Shown one piece after another: positions 15,201-26,057 of a DNA stretch of 64,000 bases. Every line of letters starts with the position of its first letter. The stretch's first letter is position 1. The translations under genes and the position numbers were made by a program. The DNA is from Anoplopoma fimbria (Eukaryota; Chordata; Actinopteri; Perciformes; Anoplopomatidae). The stretch is taken from positions 13,768,124 through 13,832,123 of the forward strand of contig NC_072464.1 of the NCBI RefSeq assembly GCF_027596085.1. Reading direction: 5' to 3'. Below the pieces are notes generated by a model. That model saw nothing but the letters and a program-made list of their open reading frames with translations, was not told the origin of the DNA and did not search any database.

Positions 15201-18200
15201 TTTAATTTTGGGAATAAAATATCTGTACATTTTGTATGAAAAATATGCAAAATTTTCTTCAACCTTTGGCTTTTTGCGAAGGGTATTAATTACGTAGTTT
15301 ATTCTGATTGATTGAAACATTTGAATTATTGATTGAGCTATCTTCCTACCTGCCCAGGATGCTTGATATTTTCAGATATGCGGAAGATGCTCCCGTCATA
15401 AGTTCAGAAAAGGATATACAGTGCAGTTTCCCAATGGACACATGCTATTTTAACACAGTTAAAGTTATTACGAGGCTCAGCATGACTTGTGTGCACATCA
15501 AAGAATTAAAGGAGCAATATGCGACATTCAGAGCATGATTATAGCAGCAGACAACTATGCGCTTTGTAAAGATATAGTTGAGAATGGCTACATGAACAGA
15601 GAATGAAGTCGCTCTCCCTCTGTGTGTGTTGTTATCTGCGTCGTCTTGAAAGCCTAGCAGCCAGTCTCTAGTTCCCCTCCAGGTAACCACTGTTAGCTCT
15701 ATCAGCACGTTTGCCATCATTTTTGCTGTTAGCACCATTAGCTACAAGCAGCTGGCAAAGGCTTCGCCATGTTGAGAGACGCTGAAAGGCAATCGAAATA
15801 TTCTGAATCTTATATCTTACAACTTTAACTGAATAATTTCCAGGTTATTGCATCAGCTAAACCACATTGTGTTGACACGTTTTGACAAGACTGGCAAGGT
15901 GTGCCTGCCGTCCCCCATATCTGTCCTCTGGGCAATAAGGCTGTTCATGTGACAGGTTTGAGAGTCTGACATTTCTATTAAGTGGCTCCATGAAAGGTTG
16001 TTTGGCAATTTCAAAGAACATGGTGAAATAGCTGCCACTTTTTTGACAGCACAGGGAAATATAGGGTTTATTAAAAAAGGGCAGACTAAACATTTGCAAG
16101 CTCTAAATGCGAAATACAATTTCCCCAAGCAATATAGTGATACTTAATATATATTACTCTTATTAGAATAATGAGTATTTATATTTTACTTCATGGGTGA
16201 ACCACAACCAGGTGCTGCTGGCCAAGCCTGGATTAAACTTGTCATGAGATGAATGCTCTTTAAAGCTGCAACAGACAGAATGGGGTTTAAGCTTAACAGA
16301 AAATGCTGCATCACACAAAATCCATTATTAACAAACACACTGGTAAAGTCACTGATCTCAAAAATCCCCACCTTTATAATTGATGCAAACAGTATGCTCT
16401 ATCAGCATCATGTTTGCTCCAATTTATTTGTGCAAACCAAACTGTCACAGCTCCTAACGATGTAGTGGTCAGCCGATTACCCACTAGTGGTGATACTGAG
16501 TCCAACAAGTCTGCCAGCATTATTCCTCAGGTGAGGAATTAGTCTCTGACACTGCCATCCAGGCACTGATGAACTAGATCATTGTGCTGAGAGCTGCATG
16601 TGAGGGAGAGATACTACACTCTGTGTGAGGCTGTCCTATGTTGCAGAAAGGTGTCTTGGTTCGTGGTGTGATAGGCACACTGGCAGCCAATGTATCATAT
16701 CTCTTTCTGCAGAACCCCCCTGCATACAGTGTTGGCATTTAGAGACCAACAAAGGGATTTTTCATCATGCCCTTTAAACCAGACCTGTCATCCTTAGCAA
16801 AATTGACCCTTGTTTAAGTAGGGGAAACTGCGATAGTATGCTACTTGACTTCCTAGATATTTTACTTAAGAATTGGCTTCATTATGTGATGCCATTATCG
16901 ACGATTTTTTCTTTGAAGTACACAAGTGTGTCAATCCCAATCAAAACCCCCCTCCCTCCACATCAAAGTTGCTTTGCAGTTATTTTCTCAGCATAAATAA
17001 TGGATCAAAGATAGAAAGACAGCTGATGCACAGCCTTGGGAGAACATCTATACAGAGAGGGAAGACTGTTTGATTTTTATTTACCACGAGAACAAACACC
17101 TCTGTGCCCTTTAGTGAGGGCCTGGGGAATAGCAATATAAGTCCCAAAAGAAAACAAGACACAAGTTATTCTTTATATTGCTACCTGTAGATGTCAATGA
17201 AGGTAACACTGACATTTCCTCTAACCCAGTAAACCTTTGGAGAAGATTTATTGTCTCTGTGTGTGTTGATACCAGGAAAAAATGACATCTTTGGAGAAAT
17301 GATCCATCTGTTGGCCAAGCCTGGGAAGTCCAATGCTGATGTGCGAGCTCTGAGTTACTGTGACCTGAGCACCATTCAGAGAGAAGATCTGCTAGAGGTG
17401 ATAGACATGTACCCAGAGTTTGCCGACTATTTCCTCAACAACCTTGAGCTTACCTTCAACCTCAGAGATGAGTCCCCAAAGGTAGATGGTATTGCATTGT
17501 TGTTATGGCAGCGACGTTCAATTGGTGCTATATAAAAGTATGATTTTTATATTGTAGATTTAGATTTTATTTATCTTCTCACAATTAATTTGATTAATTA
17601 ATACATTCTAATATTCACATTATTGCAGCCCTCAAGCTCCCAAGGCGGTGATTCAGATGGCGAGGGCGGTAGGAGCATTAAAAGAAGGATCTCCTTCACA
17701 CCAGATGTATCTCAAGGTAAGTGGAAACTAATCAGCAAATCTCCAGTACAGCCTCTTCTTTGTTATTGTTAACTGAGTGGAGCTTCCTAAGAACATCTGT
17801 TCCACATGGAATACAGTACATTGTTATTCCACTGACTCCTGTTGATTGCCTCTCTATAGGGGAAAGCAAGGAAGTGGTTAAAGATTTGAGTAGAGAGAGG
17901 GAGTCCAACACGTGCCTAAAGAGAAGTATGGAAGTCCTTGGTACCCCTCCACTCAATGCCCAAGTCCTGGACTCGAATCTTGTTGTCAGAGACAACGTGG
18001 AGAGAAGGCCTTCCTTTGAAGGTAATATATTTTTGGTTTACTGATGAGGATTTTGTTAACGTAATATTTACTGTTTGACAAGAACTCTTAAAGAAGTGTT
18101 GCTAGGGGTTCCTGGGCGGTGCAGGACGAAGGCGTGCCGATGGGAAGCCAGTGTGGGATTATGTCCTTTTTGCTGCAATAGCAACTCTCATCAAATGGTT

Positions 18201-21200
18201 GGAGCAAATGTGTGGAGGTGGCTGAGATCTTCCCAGGCTTCCAAGGCTGGTTTGAGTGATATATCCATCAGTTTAAAGGCTTATCTTACATCAGAACACT
18301 TTGTTCTGGGAGCTTCGGGTGCCAAATGTTCACAGCTGTATAAGGCAGTTCAAGCTTTAAAGACATAACATTTGCAATAATGAAACATGTCGCCTACTAA
18401 ACCAATATATGTATTGATATTATTTTGCAACTTCACTCAATCTAATGAAACAGAAATACAGAATACAGACAGAGGAAATATAATGTATAGTTGTCTGTCT
18501 TACCTACCAGGAGTCAGCCTCAGAGATAAAAAAAATATGCTACAGTAACTGACAACCTTATATAGAAATTGCAGCACATCCCACTGATAAGACTGTCTGA
18601 GAATAAAAAAACTGAGTGACAGGCTGAAGCTATTGTTATTCTCTACTGCTGGACGGATACAGAACAGAAGGCTGCATTAGGCCAAAGGTTAGTGCCATCC
18701 ATGGTCCAGGCACCAGATAGTGTAATCACAGAGCGCGTGTGTTTAAAATCACAAAAGAGGATGAACACATATCGGTGAACAGCAAGCTGAATACTAACAG
18801 GTGCCCGGCAGAGATAACAACATGGTTGGTTTGCTACTGGAAAACATTGCCTTAATTCTCCCAGTACAAGAGCTTGATAAATTACAGCAAAGAACCTTCC
18901 CAAAGCTCTCATGTAGAGATTAATTACGTTCTATTTTAGTGGGGGGGTTTGTTTGGTAATGACGTTGTTCTGACCCACATGTGTGTTGGTTTGGCTCTCC
19001 AGACCTGTGCTGTGATAAATGGGCCTGTAAGAAACCTATGGACTACCTGGATGAGTCAGCACAGTTACAGGACCCGAGAGAGGACGATAATTCTGCCAGC
19101 GAGATCACGTATGGAGAGGTGGAACAGCGCTTAGGTCAGCTTCAAGACCAATTAAACAGGTAAAAAATTTCAGAGATCCTTGTGTAACACATGAACACAT
19201 AAACAAAGATTTACGCCAAAATGTGAATTTTACCAGTTTATAAACCAGTGTATGATAAAAGTGCTTACTTTTATTTTACGGTTTCTATGTTTTTTTTTGT
19301 CATAAGCACAGAAGGTGCTTTACTTTTTCTTCATCATAGATGTATCCAGTGTTTAATTTGTAAATCAGGAGGTGCTGGGAAACAGACAGGGAACTTTTTG
19401 GTGGGTCAGCAGGAGAGTCACTCATAACAGAAACAATTTGCAGAAGCACTTTTTTTTTTTAGGCCCGAGGGCATTGCATTTTTTATAGTTTGTATGCCAC
19501 CGTTCATCTTGTCGATCCTTCTGTATGTACGTCCATCCGTCCCATTGTAACAAACAAGATTTCTTAGTAACTACTGGAGGGAATTTCTTCAAATTTGGCA
19601 CCAATGTCCACTTGGACTTGTCGGTGAATTGTTTCAAATTTGATGAACGAAGGTAATCTTACCTCACAAAACATGTTTTTTTGCCATAACTCAAGAATTA
19701 GTTTGCTTATTATGTTTATTTTAGTGTCTAATTAGATAAAACGATGAAGTGATGCCATTTTGGACTGACATGGATGTAAACTGCAAGTTAACTGGTTGGT
19801 GGAGGAATACAACAACGAGGCGGTAGTTCTTATTAGTCATTTGAAGAAATAATACAATTAAATTAATGATTGTTCGTATTAATTATCCTGCAATTAAATG
19901 TGCCTTATATTTTAAAGTTGTCACCTCCTACACTGCTAAAAGTAAACCACACTCTTCAATCACTGGCAACGTGTAGTCCAATTACAATGTACATGGGTGG
20001 GTGGAGGGAGACAACTAGCTGGCAGTAGCCCGATGCCGGACTCAGAGTGGGCGGCTGGATCTACTGGAAGCAGGATAATGTACAGTACCGCTGCAGAACC
20101 GGAACATATTAAACTTGAGAATGGATTATTACAAAAAATGTTGCAGAGTTTGTAGTACTCAGAATCTAAAACTGATAACTGAGAACAGAGTATGTGTGAA
20201 AGCCACTCTCTAAGTAAACCTGCAATTTAAGCAAAAGATGAGCAAGCAAGCTACCTTTCCAGAGTGAATACACTCCATTTTAGTCTCATTATTTTCTGTA
20301 GCGGAGAACTACATTGGCCATAGTTTTAACAATACACCTGCAGCCTGCAAGCCACCTGAAATAGACACACAAATGAACAGCAGGTGGTATTTTTAGGTGC
20401 ATTTTTTCCCACCAATTCTGCTGGCTGCAGGATGAGCGGCACTTTTCTGTCATTTTGTGGTTTTGTGGCTCTGACTGGACTGAAAGAAAATGACAGGAAA
20501 AAATTGTTGTTGTAGCACAGTGGGCCTGCTTTATCCCTGATCAGTCATAACCTATAAACAAATGCTGCATGGTTACAATAGGGAAGCACAGAGACACAAT
20601 AGAGACATAACATGAATGACACTGCATATGTACATTAGAAGGAATACAGGTAATTATAAAGTTGTTCAGCATTACCCAGTTTTGCCTGACGCTCTAAATA
20701 TAGAGCCTGGATGAAATTTACTCGTAATTAGATTTACCGAATGAGTGTGGTGCAGTCATTTCCACAGTGAATTCACACCTCCCACAGAAAGCTCATTATC
20801 ACACCTAGCATGAGAAGCTTCTTCCGTTTACTATTCTGGCAGAACGTGTTTCCACTTCATCACCTCTTCATGTGTCCACTGTGGAGCAAAAGCACCATGT
20901 AGTGCTCAGTAAAGGACAGCAGGTTGTGTCTTCAGCCATTGCATGATCAGACTTCATCTCCACTGTGATCATCTTTCATTTTTCTGTTCTTTTTTAGGCT
21001 GGAGACTCAGCTGATGACGGATATTCAGACCATCCTGCAGCTGCTGCAAAGACAACCGACGCTGGGACCTCCAGCCTACAGCACTGTGACTGCCAGTCCA
21101 GACTATCACAGACCTGCTGTGAAGGTTCAGCCGGTTGCACTGACTGCAAGCCATTTTTTCAGCCATACAGGAACTCAAGTAAGGACGTTTTCAGAGGTAG

Positions 21201-22099
21201 AGACAGTTCTTTTCCCCACACAATAAGTTATTTTTGCACATATGTTCATGAAGCATTGGATTTTTTCTGGCAGAGCAGGGAAGTCATGCATCAGCTGGCT
21301 TTTACAATCACCAATCACATTCTCACCAAGTCATCAGTGGTGTTCAAGGAGACAATGAGGCAGTCTATATAGTCTGACAAGCTCCCACTGTTTCCTATTG
21401 CTTTGCTCAGACCTGTTTTGAATGATTGGTTTGTCTGCCACAGTGTTTGCCAGAAAGCATGGACAATCACAGGAATGAAACAGAGCCAGTATCTCACACT
21501 ATCTCAATTGTCTGGATGACAGCCTCACCCATATGGGAGTCAATAAAGGCTAAAACAAGTAGTAATGGTTTCTGTATGTTGAGATGATTTTGTCTTTGCA
21601 TCTATTTTTGCACAATTGAAATAAATTTTACATACAGTAGTTTGTATTTGGGTTTTTTTTGTATTTTAATAATTGTTTTTTGGGGGGAATTTCTAACTTC
21701 ACAATTAGTGAATTAGTTTACCAACTTGAAACTAAATATTAAATGAAAATAAAATGTTGCATGAATACACTTGATTCATTTTAAAAGTAAATACATTATA
21801 TATTCTGCCACTCTTCTTCTTAGGGCCCCAACCACTCACTGGAGAGGACCATTCAGGAATCCAAAGACTCTCTGTCGAGCTTGGCCAACGTGAATGCCCC
21901 CATGGAGGGCAGCCTTACAGCATTGCTTGTACAAAGACAAACGCAGCCGCAACAACAATTCACAGGGCATCAACAGTCTGCACTGATCCTTCTTCCAACT
22001 GAAACCTCTTCCACCTCCTCCTCCTCTTCCTCCCCAGCCCCTTGTGACTCCAACCTGAACACCACCGGACTCAATAGACCTGAGTTTCCAGGGCCATAA
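6..22099 (+). CDS. kcnh7: kcnh7, ERG-type voltage-gated K+ channel (Kv11.3), 5'-partial, 13 exons in window
   Basis: Pore-forming subunit of a plasma-membrane ether-a-go-go-related K+ channel; tetramers carry a delayed-rectifier current that limits excitability. Exons: 6-161, 4350-4787, 6208-6419, 8574-8999, 12155-12554, 12836-13035, 14471-14723, 17276-17481, 17629-17716, 17860-18021, 19003-19159, 20998-21178, 21824-22099 (stop TAA). All have AG/GT borders and the phases join into one frame of 1051 whole codons plus stop. Domains in order: end of the PAS domain, long cytoplasmic linker, S1-S3, S4-S6 with the ERG filter GFGN, C-linker and cyclic-nucleotide-binding homology domain, then a coiled-coil-like C-terminal segment and a serine-rich end. 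Roughly the first 100 residues (PAS start) lie left of the window. The linker and C-terminal segments match KCNH7 better than KCNH2 or KCNH6 as I recall them, and the neighbour ifih1 agrees with KCNH7. Paralogue naming in fish was not tested. Confidence 0.95.
760..889. repeat. compound microsatellite (TA)n then (CATA)n
   Basis: About 25 bases of alternating TA run into roughly 25 units of CATA, with one interruption near 868-875. It produces false repetitive reading frames (YIHT repeats). Confidence 0.97.
1083..1157. repeat. TG / CATG-rich simple sequence
   Basis: Imperfect alternating purine-pyrimidine tract with TGTGTG and GCATGCATG runs, inside the first complete kcnh7 intron of the window. 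Confidence 0.85.
4350..4787 (+). CDS. kcnh7: kcnh7 exon: PAS-S1 cytoplasmic linker
   Basis: Codes 145 whole residues of the linker between the PAS domain and S1, including [15 protein letters not shown] and [12 protein letters not shown] stretches that are marks of the KCNH7 linker. RRASS is a basic Ser motif of the kind used by protein kinase A (inference). Borders are TTTTTAG before and GTATGT after. The linker continues in the 6208-6419 exon. Confidence 0.92.
6208..6419 (+). CDS. kcnh7: kcnh7 exon: linker just before S1
   Basis: Codes [17 protein letters not shown] and ends with [17 protein letters not shown], the conserved segment immediately before S1 in ERG channels. Acceptor CCACCAG, donor GTGAGT; phase 1 in, phase 0 out. 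Confidence 0.92.
6420..8573 (+). other. kcnh7 intron, 2.2 kb
   Basis: No exon, RNA gene or clear repeat with defined ends recognised. Confidence 0.6.
8574..8999 (+). CDS. kcnh7: kcnh7 exon: S1-S3 of the voltage sensor
   Basis: 142 whole codons. S1 is [21 protein letters not shown]2 lies around [18 protein letters not shown] with the acidic residues that pair with S4 arginines, and S3 is [19 protein letters not shown]. Very close to human ERG3 throughout. Phase 0 at both ends. Confidence 0.96.
9197..9231. repeat. poly-T tract
   Basis: About 35 bases, nearly all T, with a single C near its start. It could be the A-tail of an old minus-strand retroposed copy, but no body is recognisable. Confidence 0.8.
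11558..11598. repeat. perfect 18-bp inverted repeat built from the teleost SINE/L2 tail motif
   Basis: Arms 11558-11575 and 11581-11598 are exact reverse complements around a 5-base loop (TATCC). The core GTAAGTCGCTTT is the same motif seen in the retroposon tail at 35651-35714, present here in both orientations. Confidence 0.85.
12155..12554 (+). CDS. kcnh7: kcnh7 exon: S4, S5, pore loop and start of S6
   Basis: S4 carries the positive series in [21 protein letters not shown]5 follows ([20 protein letters not shown]), then the long extracellular turret of ERG channels, the pore helix and the selectivity filter SVGFGN at 12479-12496. GFGN in place of the usual GYGD is the ERG hallmark tied to fast C-type inactivation. 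The exon ends inside S6 at phase 1 before GTGAGT. Confidence 0.97.
12836..13035 (+). CDS. kcnh7: kcnh7 exon: S6 end and C-linker
   Basis: Reads [20 protein letters not shown], the S6 activation-gate region including the Tyr and Phe positions that bind blockers in ERG channels, then the C-linker helices ([20 protein letters not shown]). Phase 1 in, phase 0 out before GTTAGT. Confidence 0.95.
14471..14723 (+). CDS. kcnh7: kcnh7 exon: cyclic-nucleotide-binding homology domain
   Basis: Reads [18 protein letters not shown] and on through the beta-roll ([38 protein letters not shown]). This domain does not bind cyclic nucleotides in ERG channels; it interacts with the PAS domain (family knowledge). 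The domain finishes in the 17276-17481 exon ([20 protein letters not shown]). Confidence 0.95.
14724..17275 (+). other. kcnh7 intron, 2.6 kb
   Basis: Holds the MITE at 15510-15824. No other exon or RNA gene seen. Confidence 0.65.
15510..15824. mobile_element. TTAA-flanked MITE, about 315 bp (piggyBac-like)
   Basis: Flanked by TTAA on both sides (15506-15509 and 15825-15828). The ends are degenerate inverted repeats: the left end starts AGGAGCAATATGCGACATTC and the right end, read on the other strand, starts AGTTGTAAGATATAAGATTC; about 15 of the first 24 positions match. No transposase frame. The TTAA duplication is the piggyBac signature, so that superfamily is inferred. It resembles the longer element at 51720-52614. 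Confidence 0.6.
17276..18021 (+). CDS. kcnh7: kcnh7 exons: end of cNBHD and variable distal C-terminus
   Basis: Three exons, 17276-17481, 17629-17716 and 17860-18021, separated by short introns of 147 and 143 bases. The first ends the cyclic-nucleotide-binding homology domain at [20 protein letters not shown]. The next two code a polar, poorly conserved tail with basic and Ser-rich stretches ([16 protein letters not shown]). The last two exons have only weak similarity to mammals; they are supported by phase continuity and splice sites. Confidence 0.85.
19003..22099 (+). CDS. kcnh7: kcnh7 last three exons: C-terminal coiled-coil segment and tail
   Basis: Exons 19003-19159, 20998-21178 and 21824-22099. 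They contain the conserved C-terminal segment [20 protein letters not shown] followed by [20 protein letters not shown], a heptad-like tetramerisation motif in ERG channels, then a diverged end with Gln- and Ser-rich low complexity ([18 protein letters not shown]) and the stop at 22097-22099. Confidence 0.92.
19450..19850. mobile_element. degenerate teleost interspersed repeat in a kcnh7 intron
   Basis: Contains phrases typical of a widespread fish DNA-transposon relic (CCCGAGGGCATT, AAATTTGGCACCAATGTCCA, CTTGGACTTG). The ends cannot be placed and no coding capacity remains. Recognition rests on memory of similar fish repeats. Confidence 0.45.
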
Positions 22100-25078
22100 A
22101 CCTTCCAGCAGCACGGTGTTCTAATATCTGGGTTGGATTGCTGTAATTTCTTTTTAGGTAGTAGCTTTTTATCAGCATGCTGGTACAGACATCTGTATTG
22201 TTCATTTACAATGGCTTGGTAATAGTAGTAAGATGTTTATTTTTTTTCATTATGCATGTGGATAAAATACTGTTGCTGCAGTTAACAGTGTGTTCAACTG
22301 TTGTCTGCAGTTATCAGTGTAATAACAATGGTTACATATTGTAACAGTAGTTTTATTATAACAGAATTCCTTTTATGGACTCTTTAGGCATCAGATTCAC
22401 ATTCAAAATGCTCATGTAGATGCCCAACCAATCGGAATGAACCTATTACACCACACCAAGAGTGGCCCTATGGAGGGACAGCACCTCCCTATTTACAAAG
22501 TCAGACAGCTTCCTAACTAAGTTCAATGTAATTGCCAGGAATGCTGGTTAAAGAGCTCCACCTGGTTGTGATAGAACTAGCACTACAACACCTAATCAAC
22601 TCTCTGTTTCATCCAGCTTTGTTCTCTAATGGGCTCTAATGGACTCTGTTCCACTCTTCATGACTCAACATGTTATGTCCCAATACACAATTGGTCTCAC
22701 TGGGCTAGACTTAGTGGGCCAGTCAGTCAGCCATAGCGAACACCACACATACTGTATCAAATTGGGTTTGCACTTAATTCGTGGACCCCAGGAAGATAAA
22801 GAGAGATGTGTCCCTCTCTCTATCATTACTTGCTAAGCAAGAGTAGCTGACTGACCTACTTTACATTAGAAGGGTCCCAATGTATGGCACTCAAGGCATC
22901 AGTGCACATCACATCACGTGTATCTTTCAGGCCTAAGGTGCAAAGCTCTGATAAGACAAACACTGCCAGGAGAGTTTTTGTCCATCGACTGATAGAATTA
23001 TGAAAAGCTTTTTGCATAGTTGACAGCGATAATTTATTGGGACAAGAATTTGCCAACAAGCTTTTCAGGCTTATTCCCACCCTTTCATTTCTGTAGTCAG
23101 AATAGGGTAGGATTATCTCCAGAGAAGCTGAATGTCACTGTAACACTCACTGCCAAAGCGGCCCTAGATACACGGAAATGCAATTGATCATATAGCTTCC
23201 TGTACTCCAGTTAGTGTAAAAAAGGAAATAGAGACGGAGAACTCGACTTAATTTTGTAGTTGCTGGCTAAATGAATGATACATATACAAACTCTACTACT
23301 GAGAGGGTCTGCATATGAACAGACTATTCTGTTTTCTGCAGCTATAAGTGTAATATTATTACAAAAGTGTGAAAACAGTTTTCTTATCCTTAGTTGTATG
23401 CCCGTCTTCTCTGAAGTGTGCCTCAGGGGTTATGGAAAATTGCACTGCAATATATAGTACAGTATCAAGTATACTGTTGTTTTCTTCTTAAAACAATGTG
23501 CATTATTACTGTGCAACACTGACGTGCACCTACTGTACAACATTAAGCCAACAGAACACACCATACATGTTTGTCCGGGCAGTTATCATAACATGCAGAT
23601 TTAAAAGTATTCTGCTGTTATCTCAGAGCTAGGAATCTGACAAACAAGTATGATGTAGGTCTTTCTACATGGCAGTGCATGTGTTTTCTATTTATATATT
23701 AACTGTTTTGCACTGCTTATGAGCCCAAAGTAGCACATTACAATATAAAATGATGTCAGTGTATTCGTCTCTTTTTAGGATGCACTTAAAGGGTGTTTTG
23801 GGGTGAGAGTGGGGAAGGGGAACACTTGGAAAGTTAGTACTTGCGCATAAACAGGCCCCAGAGAGGGTTTTGTGCCTATACAACCAATCCAAATGCTAAG
23901 TCAGTATCTTCATGTATAAGTACCCATAACATCAACGAAGCATATCGTTTCCCTGTGCTGTTTTTGTTGGCATTGTACATTCATTTTAAAATATTGTTAG
24001 ACAATTGTTAGAAGATTAATACATCACATTGCAAGATGTAAAAAAATACTTTTCTTTTTTAACTGAGTAAATTATATGAGAAACTCATTAGCAAAACAAT
24101 AGTGCATATGTTTGTTTTGAAGCTGTGGGAGCAATAAATGAAAACACACTTCTAGTTGTGTCATATTTCTCTTTTTAAGTCCATAAATGTATACTATGCG
24201 CATACAAATTACTACGGTATTACTTCTCCTTTAAAAGTGCATAAATTTGACAGAGCTATGCTGGGATTACATGAGGTCAGGTCAGCTACAGTGAGTCAAT
24301 GCACCAATGATACTATGGTAAAGCTTTCCCACCTTTGAAGGCGAAACATGATAGTGAGGGAAAAGACAATCGAATGATTTTAATCAGCCACAACTAAAAA
24401 CACCTGTGTGAATGGACAATTGGTGTGTTGGGCTTTTAACTAAATTTACTTCTACTCACCTTTAAACAAAGTTCCTAACAAATGTAATACTAATATATAA
24501 ATACAAAGATACATATAGATAAACAGTTGAGTACCAACAATATGCTACTCAAAATAAAAAAAGTACTGTAAATACCTCAGTCAGTTGCATCCAAATGTAG
24601 TATGTCCTAGTACAGGCCAAATGCAATGGCCTACTATTGGAACATATTATGTTACAATGCTGACATCTGGTGGCCAGTTTAGTAAGATAAATAGTCGTTA
24701 ACGTCCGAAAGATTACCTAATTTCCCAGTTACACTTAAACGCAGCATGCATTTGTGGACCACCGTGAAAAATGGTCTCAAAACTCTCCCAAGACAGTGAC
24801 AGTTAATGTAATCTGATCACACGTTAAACGATCTATAAATAAATAAAAAAGTGACACATGTTTTTTTATTTTTTATTATTTGAAGTCAAAAATGTGTATG
24901 TAAAATATAAATAATGTATTCAGGTTTGTGTTCAAGTGTTCGAATCGCTTTGTATTAGATTGGAACACGCATTTGTGAATACCGAAAATATTCATTTAAA
25001 TGATTAACATTTGTGTAAATCTACATTTTCATTTGTAGATCATGTAAGAGGCAACACGTTTGTGTCCATTATGAGATC
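22100..25078 (+). other. kcnh7 3' UTR and kcnh7-ifih1 intergenic region
   Basis: No coding exon found. The 3' UTR probably runs for some distance; the clearest AATAAA is at 24133-24138, giving a UTR of about 2 kb if used. In human the GCA (grancalcin) gene lies between KCNH7 and IFIH1; no EF-hand exon is seen here on either strand. Confidence 0.6.
24133..24138 (+). terminator. candidate kcnh7 polyadenylation signal AATAAA
   Basis: Canonical hexamer about 2 kb after the stop in AT-rich DNA. No transcript evidence. Confidence 0.35.
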
Positions 25079-25130
25079 AGTTTCACTACAGTTTGATTGT
25101 TGTGAGCTTGGGAGAAACGAAAGTGAAACT
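25079..25130 (+). promoter_or_regulatory. IRF/ISRE-type sites upstream of ifih1
   Basis: GAAAGTGAAACT at 25119-25130 is a perfect match to the ISRE core GAAANNGAAACT and is preceded by another GAAAC at 25114-25118. A second half-site in the opposite direction, AGTTTCACT, lies at 25079-25087. They sit 120-170 bases before the ifih1 ATG, where interferon-induced genes usually carry IRF/ISGF3 sites. This fits the known interferon induction of MDA5. Confidence 0.75.
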
Positions 25131-25250
25131 GTTTCATTTCCTCGACACAGTGAATCGTCGTTTTTGCTGCCAGTGCTATGTGTTGACGCTGGAGCGACGC
25201 TGTAAAGGTTAGAGCCCTCGGCGTTATCGATTAGGCTGATCGGAGTCGCA

Positions 25251-26057
25251 ATGGCTTCTGATAACGATGATGTAAATGAGCAACTCATTGAATGCTATAG
25301 GCAGAGGTTGCGAGATCGTATTGTGGTGGATCGGGTTCTGGAATATATACATTTTATCGAAGCCGAGACAAAGGAGCAGATCAGACAAAAGCTGATGACC
25401 GATGGTAACATTCAAGCCACGGATCACCTTATTTCCGCAGTCATAAAGAAGCCACATGAGCCTGGCTGGTTCAGGGCATTTGTTGACGCGTTGTCGCATG
25501 CAGGGTGTCAATCTGCAGCGGACTACATGCAGGCCAATGCCCCGGAACCTGAAGTGGAGGCAGAAAATGATATCTCTGTCAAGCTCATTCAGTTGCTCTC
25601 TCCAAGTCTTGTGGACATGAAGACTGAAGTTGTGTGCCTCGAATGTTTCTCCCAAGGCCTAATCACCAAGGATGATGATGAGATTGTAAGTACCACGATC
25701 ATATTTTAAAAACTTCTGACAACAACTTTTCAGTTCCACTTTTGAAAATCCCCATGTCCCAGTAGATGTATATACAGTGATTGACCACAAGATGGCAGAC
25801 AAAAGTAGGCTACTCATCTGTTTTGCACAGCACTATACCTCACTCTTGACAGGCATAAAACCAGTCAATTATTATGTTTATGCTGTAGATTAAAGCTGCA
25901 ACAAAAAACCAAGGAAACAAGATTGGAGCCCGTGAACTTCTTAGATGTATCGTGAGAGGTCGACCAGGATGGTTTTCTGAATTTCTCGAGATTCTGCGTA
26001 AAACTGAACACAAGCACCTGTACGAGCTGACTGGAGGGCCTGACTCTGACAAGAAAG
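25251..26057 (+). CDS. ifih1: ifih1 exons 1-2: tandem CARD domains
   Basis: Exon 1 (25251-25685, 145 codons) starts [20 protein letters not shown] at an ATG in good context (GCAATGG) and covers CARD1 plus the start of CARD2. Exon 2 (25889-26057) finishes CARD2 ([20 protein letters not shown]). The tandem CARDs form the oligomer that nucleates MAVS filaments. Confidence 0.95.

Noticed and set aside
25224..25655. 143-codon minus-strand frame over ifih1 exon 1
   Set aside because: It is the antisense shadow of the CARD-coding exon and has no similarity to a known protein.
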